Positions 15,404 to 22,858 of a stretch of 26,595 bases of DNA are shown piece after piece. This stretch comes from Geodermatophilaceae bacterium (GTDB taxonomy: Bacteria > Actinomycetota > Actinomycetes > Mycobacteriales > Geodermatophilaceae), in the NCBI GenBank assembly GCA_013811805.1, contig JACCUM010000189.1, forward strand, positions 1 to 26,595. The letters are read 5' to 3'. How positions within the stretch are numbered: position 1 is the first letter of the stretch; each line of letters begins with the position of its first letter. The position numbers and the translations under genes were made by a program. The notes beneath the pieces were generated by a model. The model did no database searches and was not told the DNA's origin. It saw nothing but the letters and a program-made list of their open reading frames with translations.

Positions 15404-16297
15404 TCAAGGCCGGGGCAGGCTCGTGCCGGCACCGTCTGCGCTGCGCGGATCGGTCGGTCGACCCCACCGGTCCAGATCGCGCAAGCCCGGCGTGGCTGCG
15501 ATCACCCGGGTAAAGCTGATCTTCTCACTCGCGGCGGTCAGCGCCACCAGGACCGCCAACATGCTCGTACGAGCCAGCGGGCTCGCCCCCGCCGCCAATC
15601 GATAACCGAGGAGCGCGCCGAGCGCGTTCGCTCCGGCATCACCGAGCATCACCTTTTCGCTCAGATCGGCTGGTAGAACCCCAAGCGATGTCCCCAGCAC
15701 CGCAGCGCCGGCTCCACCGGTGGCACCGCCAAGCAGAGTGGCCGACCCCAAGGCGCTCGCCTTGGCGGCCCGCCCCGGACGAAGGTCCAACAGGTTGACG
15801 AGATTCGCCGTCCCGGCCATGACCCCAGCAGCGATGACTCGATCGACCGGCCCGCTCGAGACCGACCCAGCCGCAGCCAGTGATGCGCCGACCACGCCGA
15901 TGACTTTCAGCGCCCCAGTCGAGACCCGACCCGACGACAGCGCCTGAAGATGACCCCGAAACCCCTTGTCCCCCCGAAGCTCTGGGCCAGTACCGGCGAT
16001 GTCGTCGTACAAACCAACCGCCCCGCAGGCAAGGCCGAGTAGCAGTACTGGCCGCCGCCGCCCCGGAGGGAGAAGCGGGACAGCCATGCCACTGGCCAGC
16101 ATGGCAACCACCGGCCCCGCGACGAGATTCACCGACTCGCCGCGGTGATTGGGCCGGATCCAGGCCGGACCGGACAGCACAGAGGACCGGCGGGTGACCT
16201 CGGTCAGCACCAGCGTCCCGGCAGCCGCAGCGATCACCCCAGCCACCCGTTGACCCGCACTCCCCCATGGCGAGTGGTCGCCGTGCGGCCCGCTCAC
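15404..16297 (-). CDS. WecA/MraY-like phosphoglycosyltransferase (polyprenyl-phosphate sugar-1-P transferase family)
   Basis: This 297-aa multi-spanning protein has the PNPT-superfamily elements. The Asp pair is in GAVGLYDDIAG, a basic loop reads RGDKGFRGHLQALSSGR, and helix VIGVVGASLAAAG follows. Then come GTANLVNLLDLRPGRAAKA and VMLGDAGANALGALLGYRL. These correspond to the DD, NxxD and GDxG sites that bind Mg and the nucleotide sugar. The NLLDLRPGRA form differs from the NxxDGxDG of MraY/WecA, and no HHH loop is visible. It probably loads a sugar phosphate on an undecaprenyl or decaprenyl carrier, but the nucleotide sugar is unknown and a non-catalytic role is possible. GTG 16295-16297 overlaps the steB stop as GTGA. 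Confidence 0.82.
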   Translation of the reverse strand: MSGPHGDHSPWGSAGQRVAGVIAAAAGTLVLTEVTRRSSVLSGPAWIRPNHRGESVNLVAGPVVAMLASGMAVPLLPPGRRRPVLLLGLACGAVGLYDDIAGTGPELRGDKGFRGHLQALSSGRVSTGALKVIGVVGASLAAAGSVSSGPVDRVIAAGVMAGTANLVNLLDLRPGRAAKASALGSATLLGGATGGAGAAVLGTSLGVLPADLSEKVMLGDAGANALGALLGYRLAAGASPLARTSMLAVLVALTAASEKISFTRVIAATPGLRDLDRWGRPTDPRSADGAGTSLPRP

Positions 16298-17235
16298 GGG
16301 GCCAACGGAGGTAGCGGCACCGTGTCCTCGCCGACGCCATAGTTCCCGGATTGGCCGGTCCGCTCAGCGGTCAGCGCCAACAAAGCGGCGACCTGTCCGG
16401 AGGCGGCATCGACATTGTCCACTGTGGACACAGTGGTTGCGGCGCTGGCATCGGCGCGAAGGGCGGCGACCAGTCCACCGTCGAGCCCGGAAACGGCATT
16501 CCCGGCGACCACGCTTCCACTGCCCGCCGAGTCAAGGCTGACGGCCAGTGCCACCAGGGCCTGATTGCGCGCCTCGGCGTCCTCACCGGTGAACCCTTCG
16601 CCGGTCAGGATCAGCGCGTAGTCCGCGGAGTCGATATCGCCGCTGTCGGACGTGACGACGCCGAGCGCGGCGAGTCCGGCCAGGACGGTGGCTGTGGAGG
16701 CTGCCGTGGGAGCCGAATCACCCTCTGCCGGTTGCATGAGGACCTGGCTCATCAGGCTGGCCACCAGGGTCGGGGTGTCGTCTGTCTGGGGCAGCGTGAT
16801 CCCGGCCGGCAAGCCGATTCCGGTGACGTACTCCTGGAGTTCGGGGGCGTTCTGCGGGTCGGTGAACTCCGGCTGCAGGCGCAGCGTGCCGGACAACTCC
16901 GCTCCGGCGGCTTGGAGCAGGGTGACGGTCTGGCCGAGGATCTCAGTGCTCACGGCGTCACTGCTCACGATCAAAAGGACCGAGGATCCGACGAGCCGGT
17001 TGGCTACGACAAGCGGTGCCACGGCGTCGTCGTAGGCGTCGCCCTGGCTCAGTTGCTGGGTGAGGCTTTCGGTCTGTGCCTCCAGACTGTCCTTCTCCTC
17101 GGACAGGGTGCCGACCTGGGCCTCGAGTCCGTCCAGGACCTGGCCGTTGAGTTGCGTCGTCCCGATCACGATGCCGAGGGCGACGGCGAGGAACACCGCG
17201 ATCAGCGAGACGAGGTGGTATCGGAAGTCGATCAC
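16294..17235 (-). CDS. steB: SteB / MctB-family envelope protein
   Basis: This 313-aa protein starts MIDFRYHLVSLIAVFLAVAL, the signature of the Rv1698 family: one N-terminal membrane helix with the rest outside the membrane. A coiled coil (about residues 35-65, EEKDSLEAQTESLTQQL) follows, and then an Ala/Gly/Ser-rich alpha/beta domain. Family members are described both as MctB, needed for copper resistance in mycobacteria, and as SteB, which works with SteA at division in Corynebacterium. Adjacency to steA (4-bp ATGA overlap) favours the SteB name here. The C-terminus VGEDTVPLPPLAP is intact. Confidence 0.9.
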   Translation of the reverse strand: MIDFRYHLVSLIAVFLAVALGIVIGTTQLNGQVLDGLEAQVGTLSEEKDSLEAQTESLTQQLSQGDAYDDAVAPLVVANRLVGSSVLLIVSSDAVSTEILGQTVTLLQAAGAELSGTLRLQPEFTDPQNAPELQEYVTGIGLPAGITLPQTDDTPTLVASLMSQVLMQPAEGDSAPTAASTATVLAGLAALGVVTSDSGDIDSADYALILTGEGFTGEDAEARNQALVALAVSLDSAGSGSVVAGNAVSGLDGGLVAALRADASAATTVSTVDNVDAASGQVAALLALTAERTGQSGNYGVGEDTVPLPPLAP

Positions 17236-18416
17236 GAAAACAGGCCCTTCACCCAGCTGAGCAGGTCGCCCAACCGGTCAGCGAATAGGTCGAGGTAGGT
17301 GCGCCCGGCAGTCGAGACCGCGAGGACCGCGCCGATGGCGACGAAGGCCGCAAGAACCAGAAAGACCAGCGCGGAGGACGAGATCCGGCTCTTGTACAGC
17401 CGGCTCACCCCTTTGGCATCCACCAGTTTCGCGCCGACCCGAAGCCGGGTCAGGAACGTCGAAGCCATCCCGCCACGACCCTTGTCCAGGAACTCCACCA
17501 GCGTGGCGTGCGTTCCCACCGCCACGATCAGCGTGGCGCCCTTGGCATCGGCCAGCAGCATGGCGATGTCCTCGCTGGTGCCGGTGGCCGGAAAGGTGAT
17601 GGCCTCCACGCCGAGGTCCTGGACGCGCGGTAGCCCGGGCGCGCGGCCGTCGGCATAGGCGTGCACGATCACTTCGGCGCCACAGCGCAGGGTGTCGTCG
17701 GTAACAGAATCCATGTCGCCCACGATGATCGCCGGCTTGTAACCAGCCTCACGTAGAGCATCGGCCCCGCCGTCGACGCCGATCAACACCGGCCGGTAGT
17801 CGCGGATATAGGAGCGCAGCTGGGCGAGGTCCTCCTTGTAGTCGTATCCGCGGACAACGATCAGAACGTGCTGGCCATCCATGTCAGTGCGGATGGCCGG
17901 AACGCCCACCCCGTCGAGCAGCAACGCACGCTCGCGCTTCATGTACTCCATGGTGTTCGCGGCGAAGGCCTCGAGCTGGCTGGACAGACCCGCCTTGGCA
18001 TCCTGCATCGCCACGGCGATGGATTCCTCGTCGAGGTGGCGCCCCTCGGCCACCAGGCGATCGCCTACGTAGAGGCACTCCCCGTTGACCCGGACCCGCG
18101 TGCCCTCTTTGACCTTGCCGAACACCTCGGCCCCGACGTTGTCCAGGATCGGGATGTCGGCCCTGGCCAGGATGCCCGGTCCGAGGTTGGGGTAGCGCCC
18201 GGAAATGCTCGGCGCGGCGTTCACGACGGCGACCACGCCACGGGCCACCAAGGCGTCGGCAGCAACCCGGTCGATGTCGGTGTGGTCGATGACCGCGATC
18301 TCGCCAGCGTTGAGCCGCTTGGTCAGATCCTTGGTACGTCGGTCGAGTCTGACCACACCGGAAACTCCGGGTAGTGCATCCGCAGCTCGTCCGCGGCGCA
18401 GGGTGCCTAGTCGCAT
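17232..18416 (-). CDS. steA: SteA-like cytokinetic ring protein with thiamin-pyrophosphokinase-like domain
   Basis: This 394-aa protein is the Rv1697/SteA family. ATG 18416 gives MRLGTLRRGRAADALPGVSG, and the upstream open frame to 18758 is spurious recN antiframe. The N-terminal part (VRLDRRTKDLTKRLNAGEIA to about 150) precedes the thiamin-pyrophosphokinase-like core, with RPVLIGVDGGADALREAG, PAIIVGDMDSVTD and GTSEDIAMLLA. A membrane helix lies near the C-terminus (ALVFLVLAAFVAIGAVLAV), followed by a short amphipathic end. In Corynebacterium SteA/SteB link the divisome to septal cell-wall splitting through RipA. A hairpin at 18428-18445 sits just upstream of its ribosome site. Confidence 0.92.
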   Translation of the reverse strand: MRLGTLRRGRAADALPGVSGVVRLDRRTKDLTKRLNAGEIAVIDHTDIDRVAADALVARGVVAVVNAAPSISGRYPNLGPGILARADIPILDNVGAEVFGKVKEGTRVRVNGECLYVGDRLVAEGRHLDEESIAVAMQDAKAGLSSQLEAFAANTMEYMKRERALLLDGVGVPAIRTDMDGQHVLIVVRGYDYKEDLAQLRSYIRDYRPVLIGVDGGADALREAGYKPAIIVGDMDSVTDDTLRCGAEVIVHAYADGRAPGLPRVQDLGVEAITFPATGTSEDIAMLLADAKGATLIVAVGTHATLVEFLDKGRGGMASTFLTRLRVGAKLVDAKGVSRLYKSRISSSALVFLVLAAFVAIGAVLAVSTAGRTYLDLFADRLGDLLSWVKGLFS

Positions 18417-18427
18417 CCGCCCAGTCT

Positions 18428-18445
18428 CCCACCGGACCGGGTGGG
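18428..18445 (-). promoter_or_regulatory. Hairpin in the recN-steA gap
   Basis: CCCACC (18428-18433) pairs with GGTGGG (18440-18445) across a 6-nt loop, ending 11 bp before the steA ATG. It lies in the 49-bp gap after recN and could attenuate transcription or mask the steA ribosome site. Confidence 0.3.
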
Positions 18446-18465
18446 CACCGAAGCGCCACGCGCGG

Positions 18466-20178
18466 TCAGCTGGGATCGGCGGCACTGGCCAGCAGTTCGG
18501 CGGCGTGGGCCAGGCCTGTCTCGCTGTCGGGCAGGCCGGCCAGCATGCGGGACAGTTCCTGTACGCGGAGGTCACCGCCCACCTGACGGATCCCGGTGGC
18601 GGTGATCGTTGCGTCGCCGGTCTTGTCGACCACCAAGTGGGCACTGCCGTGCGCTGCGACCTGCGGTAGGTGAGTGACGACCAGGACCTGATGATGAGCA
18701 GCCAGAGCCGCCAGCCGCCGACCGATCTGAACCGCCGCCTGTCCCCCGACCCCGGCATCCACCTCGTCGAAGACCATCAACGGAACCGGATCGGTCCCGG
18801 CCAATACCACCTCGATGGCCAGCATGACCCGGGAGAGTTCACCACCCGAGGCGGCACGGTGCAGCGCGGCAACTTCGGTCCCGGCATGTGCAGCCAGCAG
18901 CAGCCGCACCTCGTCGATCCCGTCCGGACCGGGGGCATCGGCGTCGGTCCGGACGTCGATCTCGATCCTGGCGACCGGCATGGCCAGCGCGCCCAGTTCG
19001 TGCTGCACCAACGTCGAGAATCGACGTCCGGCCAGGCGACGGGCGGCTGAGATCTGTTCACCGAGTCGACCTAGTTCGCAGCGGGCTGCATCACGTTGCT
19101 CTCGCAGGGCGGCCAGCGCGTCGTCGGAGACATCGAGGTCGAGGAGCTGGCGTTGCGCCTCCCGAGCCCACTCCAGGACGCCATCGCTGCCCGCCCCCGG
19201 GGCGGCGAAGCGGCGGATCACCGCTTGTAGCGCTGAGATCCGCTCCTGAACCTCGGCCAGCCGGCCCGGATCGGCAACGGCGTCCAGGATGTAGTCAGCA
19301 AGCTCGGCCGCGATATCGGTCACCGTGTACGACACGGCGGCCACCCGACCGCCCAGCTCCCGCAGAGTCTGGTCACCGGCCCGCTCCAGTGCTAGGGCGG
19401 CTCGGGCCAAGGCGCTGAGCGCATCGGCCTGGACACCGCCGCCGTGGGCCATCGGATCAGCGGACAACGCGTCATAGGCCTGCTGCGCGGCAGCGCCCAG
19501 GGCCTCGGCGTCGCCCAACCGCACGGCGACAGCACTCAGCTCCTGGTCCTCCCTCGGCTGCGGGTCGACGGCGGCGATCTCGGCCAGGCCGTGGCGCAGC
19601 ACCTCAGCGGTACGGGTCAGCTCCTGAGTGCGCGCGCTCTTGACGGCGAGCCGATCATCGAGCTCACGCCAGCGGGCGTATTCAGCGCGGTAGGCAGCCA
19701 AGAGGCTGGCGTGGTCCGCGCCGGCGAACCGATCCAACGCGGCCCGCTGCTCCTGGGGCCGCCGCAGCCGGAGTTGGTCGGATTGACCGTGCAGGGCCCA
19801 CACGGTCTCGGCCAGTTCACTGAGTACGGCGATCGGGACGCTTCGCCCACCCAGGTGCGCACGGCTACGACCCTCTGTGTTGACGGTCCTGGACACGATC
19901 AGCGTGCCATCTTCGTCCGGCTCCGCGCCGGCACGGCGGGCGATATCCCAGGCCGGATGGTCGGCAGGCAGATCCAAGCGCCCTTCAACGGACAACCGAG
20001 TGGCGCCGCTGCGGATCCGACCCGGATCGCCGCGTCCGCCGAAGAGCAGGGCCAAGCCAGTGACGACCATGGTCTTGCCGGCCCCGGTCTCTCCGGTCAG
20101 CACGGTCAAACCGCCGGCCAGCTCCAGCCGCGCCTCGTCGATCACGCCGAGCTGCTCTATGCGGAATTCTCGTAGCAC
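18466..20178 (-). CDS. recN: DNA repair protein RecN
   Basis: This 570-aa SMC-like ATPase acts in double-strand-break repair. Walker A GETGAGKT is at residues 29-36, after the family start LREFRIEQLGVIDEARLEL. Long coiled-coil segments with LHGQSDQLRL between them occupy the middle. The ABC signature SGGELSR is near 445, Walker B VFDEVDAGVGG near 470, and the H-loop VVTHLPQVAA follows. GTG 20178 lies 4 bp after the nadK stop; the longer frame to 20358 overlaps nadK and is not used. Length and all ATPase motifs are intact. Confidence 0.96.
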   Translation of the reverse strand: MLREFRIEQLGVIDEARLELAGGLTVLTGETGAGKTMVVTGLALLFGGRGDPGRIRSGATRLSVEGRLDLPADHPAWDIARRAGAEPDEDGTLIVSRTVNTEGRSRAHLGGRSVPIAVLSELAETVWALHGQSDQLRLRRPQEQRAALDRFAGADHASLLAAYRAEYARWRELDDRLAVKSARTQELTRTAEVLRHGLAEIAAVDPQPREDQELSAVAVRLGDAEALGAAAQQAYDALSADPMAHGGGVQADALSALARAALALERAGDQTLRELGGRVAAVSYTVTDIAAELADYILDAVADPGRLAEVQERISALQAVIRRFAAPGAGSDGVLEWAREAQRQLLDLDVSDDALAALREQRDAARCELGRLGEQISAARRLAGRRFSTLVQHELGALAMPVARIEIDVRTDADAPGPDGIDEVRLLLAAHAGTEVAALHRAASGGELSRVMLAIEVVLAGTDPVPLMVFDEVDAGVGGQAAVQIGRRLAALAAHHQVLVVTHLPQVAAHGSAHLVVDKTGDATITATGIRQVGGDLRVQELSRMLAGLPDSETGLAHAAELLASAADPS

Positions 20179-20182
20179 CAGC

Positions 20183-21088
20183 TCAGCCCTCGTCAGGAAC
20201 CGCAGCCGTGTGCCGGAAGCCGTCGGCCGGCAGCCGGAACCGGGCCACCAGCCGGTCGCCGAAGCCGGTGGAGTGCACCCGGGCCACGTGCACCGACTGC
20301 GCGGATCGGACGACGTCGACTCTTCCGCCGGGAGGTACGGCGATGGTCCGCCGGCCATCGGCGCATAGGACCGCCCCCTCGCCGTACGCGGCGATGGCCA
20401 CGGTCAGCAACGAGGTGGGCGGCGTGACCAGCGGACGGGCAAACAGTGCGTGGGCGCTGGTGGGCACGACGAGAAGCGCTTCCACCTCGGGCCACACGAC
20501 CGGGCCCCCGGCAGAGAACGCGTACGCCGTTGACCCGGTCGGCGTCGCGCAGAGCACACCGTCACAGCCGAAACTGGTCAGCTGCCGGCCGTCGACCCGT
20601 AGGGCCACGTCGAGAACGCGCGTACGGCTGGCCTTTTCTACCGAGATCTCGTTGAGCGCCCAGGTGCTGCCCAGTGACGCACCGTCTGGACCGCGGACGG
20701 ACGCCTCGACGGCCAGCCGCTCCTCCACGACGTAGCTGCGATCCAGGACATGCCGGATCGTGTCGTCGACGGCCTCCGGCTCGGTCTCGGCCAGAAAGCC
20801 GACTCGGCCGAGATTGACCCCGATCAACGGGGCATCGGCTGCCCGCGCGTACTCCGCGGCTCGGAGGAACGTCCCGTCGCCACCGAAGACGATGACGATC
20901 TCGGCGGCAGCGGCGGCATGATCATCGCCCGGCACCACGGTGACCCCGTCGACGCCCAGATCATTGGCCTCCTCCTCGAGGATCCGGACGTCGAATCCCT
21001 CCCGGTGCAGCGCCTTGGACACCATCGTGGCCAGATCGACGATGTCGGCCCGGCCGGTGTGGGCGATCAGCAGGGCAGTCCGGGTCAC
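20183..21088 (-). CDS. nadK: NAD kinase
   Basis: This 301-aa protein makes NADP by phosphorylating NAD with ATP or polyphosphate. The GGDG motif is at about 69-72 (VIVFGGDGTFLRAAEY). Other family elements follow: GVNLGRVGFLAE, the NE pair in ALNEISVEKA, and CDGVLCATPTGSTAYAFSAG with GGPVV. The GTG start has GAGG about 7 bp upstream. It lies 31 bp after tlyA and 4 bp before recN, the classical actinobacterial tlyA-nadK-recN order. Confidence 0.96.
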   Translation of the reverse strand: MTRTALLIAHTGRADIVDLATMVSKALHREGFDVRILEEEANDLGVDGVTVVPGDDHAAAAAEIVIVFGGDGTFLRAAEYARAADAPLIGVNLGRVGFLAETEPEAVDDTIRHVLDRSYVVEERLAVEASVRGPDGASLGSTWALNEISVEKASRTRVLDVALRVDGRQLTSFGCDGVLCATPTGSTAYAFSAGGPVVWPEVEALLVVPTSAHALFARPLVTPPTSLLTVAIAAYGEGAVLCADGRRTIAVPPGGRVDVVRSAQSVHVARVHSTGFGDRLVARFRLPADGFRHTAAVPDEG

Positions 21089-21119
21089 ACGGTCACCTCA
21101 CTCTGCCTCGCCAGGGGCG

Positions 21120-21917
21120 TCATCGAGGCCCCTTCTCGACGGCGTCTCGGACATCATCGCCGTCCAGTGGGGGCGCATCGCGCCTGAGCCACAGAAAGTA
21201 CTCGACGTTTCCGGCGGGGCCGGGTAGCGAACTGGCGGTCACTCCGGCAGCCCCCCACCCGAGCCCGTTAGCAGCCGCGGCCACCGACTCGACGGCAGCC
21301 CTGCGCACGAGCGGGTCACGGACCACCCCGCCCTTGCCGATCCGCTCCCGGCCGACCTCGAACTGCGGCTTCACCATGAGCAGCAGATCACCCGCGTCCG
21401 CGCTGAGGCCGGACAATGCAGGGAGGACCAGCGTCAGAGAGATGAACGACAGGTCGGCGGTGATCAGATCGACCGCGGTCCCGATGTCCTCGACGCTGAG
21501 CTGCCGGACGTTGCGGCGATCCATGACCACTACCCGGTCGTCGGTGCGCAGCGACCAGGCGATGAGTCCGTAGCCGACGTCCACGGCCACGACTTCCCGG
21601 GCACCCCGGCGCAGCAGCACGTCGGTGAAGCCGCCGGTCGAGGCACCAGCATCCAGGCAGCGGCGGCCGGCAACGGGGACGGGCAGCACATCCAGGGCAC
21701 CGGCCAGTTTCCGGGCTCCCCGTGAGACGTAGTCCGGCCCGTCCCGGAGCGGCCGGACGACCAACGCCGTGTCGGGCGCGACGGCGGTCGCCGGCTTGGT
21801 CGCTGTCTGCCCGGAGATCGTGACCCTGCCCTGCCCGATGAGCTCAACGGCCCGATCCCGGGAACGGGCCAGTCCCCGGCGGACGAGTTCGGCGTCTAGA
21901 CGCATCCGGGGCGGCAC
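21120..21917 (-). CDS. tlyA: TlyA family rRNA 2'-O-methyltransferase / hemolysin-like protein
   Basis: This 265-aa protein has an N-terminal S4 RNA-binding domain (about 5-65, RLDAELVRRGLARSRDRAVE) and a FtsJ/RrmJ-type methyltransferase domain. The SAM site is CLDAGASTGGFTDVLL and the catalytic tetrad elements are visible: K in SRGARKLAGAL, D in ITADLSFISL, K in MVKPQFEVGRE, and E in NVEYFLWLR. TlyA of mycobacteria methylates 16S and 23S rRNA and determines capreomycin sensitivity. The start is GTG at 21917, or ATG 12 bp further in. An imperfect inverted repeat (CCGACG/CGTCGG) precedes it. Confidence 0.94.
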   Translation of the reverse strand: MPPRMRLDAELVRRGLARSRDRAVELIGQGRVTISGQTATKPATAVAPDTALVVRPLRDGPDYVSRGARKLAGALDVLPVPVAGRRCLDAGASTGGFTDVLLRRGAREVVAVDVGYGLIAWSLRTDDRVVVMDRRNVRQLSVEDIGTAVDLITADLSFISLTLVLPALSGLSADAGDLLLMVKPQFEVGRERIGKGGVVRDPLVRRAAVESVAAAANGLGWGAAGVTASSLPGPAGNVEYFLWLRRDAPPLDGDDVRDAVEKGPR

Positions 21918-21956
21918 TACCGACGGCTTCCCCGGCGCAATCGTCGGCTCACGGCA

Positions 21957-22163
21957 TCAGACGTGGTCAATGCCGGACAGCGTGTTCCTGAGGCGCTGGT
22001 GCACGTCCTCGTAGACTTCCGGATGCTCCTCCACCGGCCGGTCGACCAGCCCGGCCAGTTGGGCCGAGATCTCGCTGGCGATACCGGGCGCCGGCGAGTT
22101 CTCCGGTTCGGTGACCGCTGCCTGTCCCGACGGTTCGGTCGACGCCCCCGGCACGTCAGTCAC
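21957..22163 (-). CDS. Small conserved actinobacterial protein (Rv1693-like position)
   Basis: This 68-aa acidic protein has a Pro/Glu-rich, probably disordered first half. Its helical second half is ISAQLAGLVDRPVEEHPEVY then EDVHQRLRNTLSG. The segment with two prolines before EVYEDVHQRL is typical of the small proteins found just upstream of tlyA in actinobacteria (Rv1693 in M. tuberculosis); the function is unknown. ATG 22161-22163 overlaps the upstream stop as ATGA. Confidence 0.75.
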   Translation of the reverse strand: MTDVPGASTEPSGQAAVTEPENSPAPGIASEISAQLAGLVDRPVEEHPEVYEDVHQRLRNTLSGIDHV

Positions 22164-22801
22164 TGCTCGGGGTCCTCGGCAGGCGTCGCGGAGCGCCTGG
22201 ACGCGTCGACGTCGACCGCTGCTGGCGGCTGAGCCAAGGTTGTCGGCGCGGCGGTCTCGGCGGGCGAGATCTTCGGCGGTGCGGCTTTCTTGGCCGTCAC
22301 CTTCTTCGTCGGTGCTGCCTTCTTTGCCGTCACCTTTTTCGCCGGTACGGCTTTCTTGGCCACGCTTTTCTTCCCGATGCCAGATTTCTCGGCCAGCGCC
22401 TTGTTCTTCTTCCCCGGCGGTACCTGCTTGGCTGCGCCTGCCTGATCGGCACTCGACTCGCTCACCGGTGTGGTCGGAGGTGGCACTTCTGGAGCCTGCT
22501 CGTCAGCCGAAACCGGCCCTGTGTTGGATACTGCTGCCCCGAGCGGTACGCCATCGCCCCCCGCCTGCGACGCGCGCGGCGGGAGGACTGCCGGCGGTTC
22601 CGCGCGGTGCCCGGGAGGCGGTGCGCCGGTGGGCTGGGACTGGGCAACATCAGCACCTCCCCGGGCCCGCTGTACGGACGCCGGAACATACTCGCCGATG
22701 ATGGCGACGCTCGCCCGGCCCAGCACCCGCAGGCCACGTATCGCCTCTTGCACCGTCCCCCTCACGATCCCCGTGACGGCACCTAGTCGGTCTCTCACCA
22801 C
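22160..22801 (-). CDS. Lys/Ala/Pro-rich protein with histone-like tail, unknown function
   Basis: This 213-aa protein has a 48-residue helical head (DRLGAVTGIVRGTVQEAI, then LRVLGRASVAIIGEYVPASV). A long Pro/Ala/Ser-rich linker follows, then a Lys-rich tail with repeated VTAKKAAP units (about residues 140-180). Such KKA-type tails bind DNA or RNA in actinobacterial HU and topoisomerase I and in eukaryotic H1. I do not recognise the head. The start is GTG 22801 after GGGGGGACC. A strong hairpin separates it from the HAD gene, while its stop overlaps the next gene. Coding is supported by the clean tail sequence and context. Confidence 0.7.
   Translation of the reverse strand: MVRDRLGAVTGIVRGTVQEAIRGLRVLGRASVAIIGEYVPASVQRARGGADVAQSQPTGAPPPGHRAEPPAVLPPRASQAGGDGVPLGAAVSNTGPVSADEQAPEVPPPTTPVSESSADQAGAAKQVPPGKKNKALAEKSGIGKKSVAKKAVPAKKVTAKKAAPTKKVTAKKAAPPKISPAETAAPTTLAQPPAAVDVDASRRSATPAEDPEQ
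22284..22372 (-). repeat. Tandem Lys-Ala repeat segment
   Basis: On the minus strand this region encodes successive KK-(V/S/A)-(T/V/P)-A-KKA units, about four degenerate copies of a 24-30 bp unit with two nearly identical KKVTAKKAAP copies. Such repeats vary in copy number by slippage. Confidence 0.6.
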
Positions 22802-22825
22802 GGTCCCCCCTTCTGTGAATCGGAA

Positions 22826-22848
22826 TCCGGACCTCTCGACCGTCCGGA
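22826..22848 (-). terminator. Hairpin between HAD gene and Lys-rich gene
   Basis: TCCGGAC (22826-22832) and GTCCGGA (22842-22848) are perfect 7-bp arms around a 9-nt loop. It lies 10 bp after the HAD stop and about 25 bp before the next GTG. No T-run follows; it could be a partial terminator or an operator, since each arm contains the palindrome TCCGGA. Confidence 0.4.
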
Positions 22849-22858
22849 CATCGCGAGG

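Noticed and set aside
18417..18758. Longer start for steA
   Set aside because: The extra 114 residues are an off-frame reading of the recN end; family members start MRLGTLRR-like.
22284..22372. CRISPR-like repeats
   Set aside because: The repeats are in frame, encode Lys/Ala units, and have no unique spacers.
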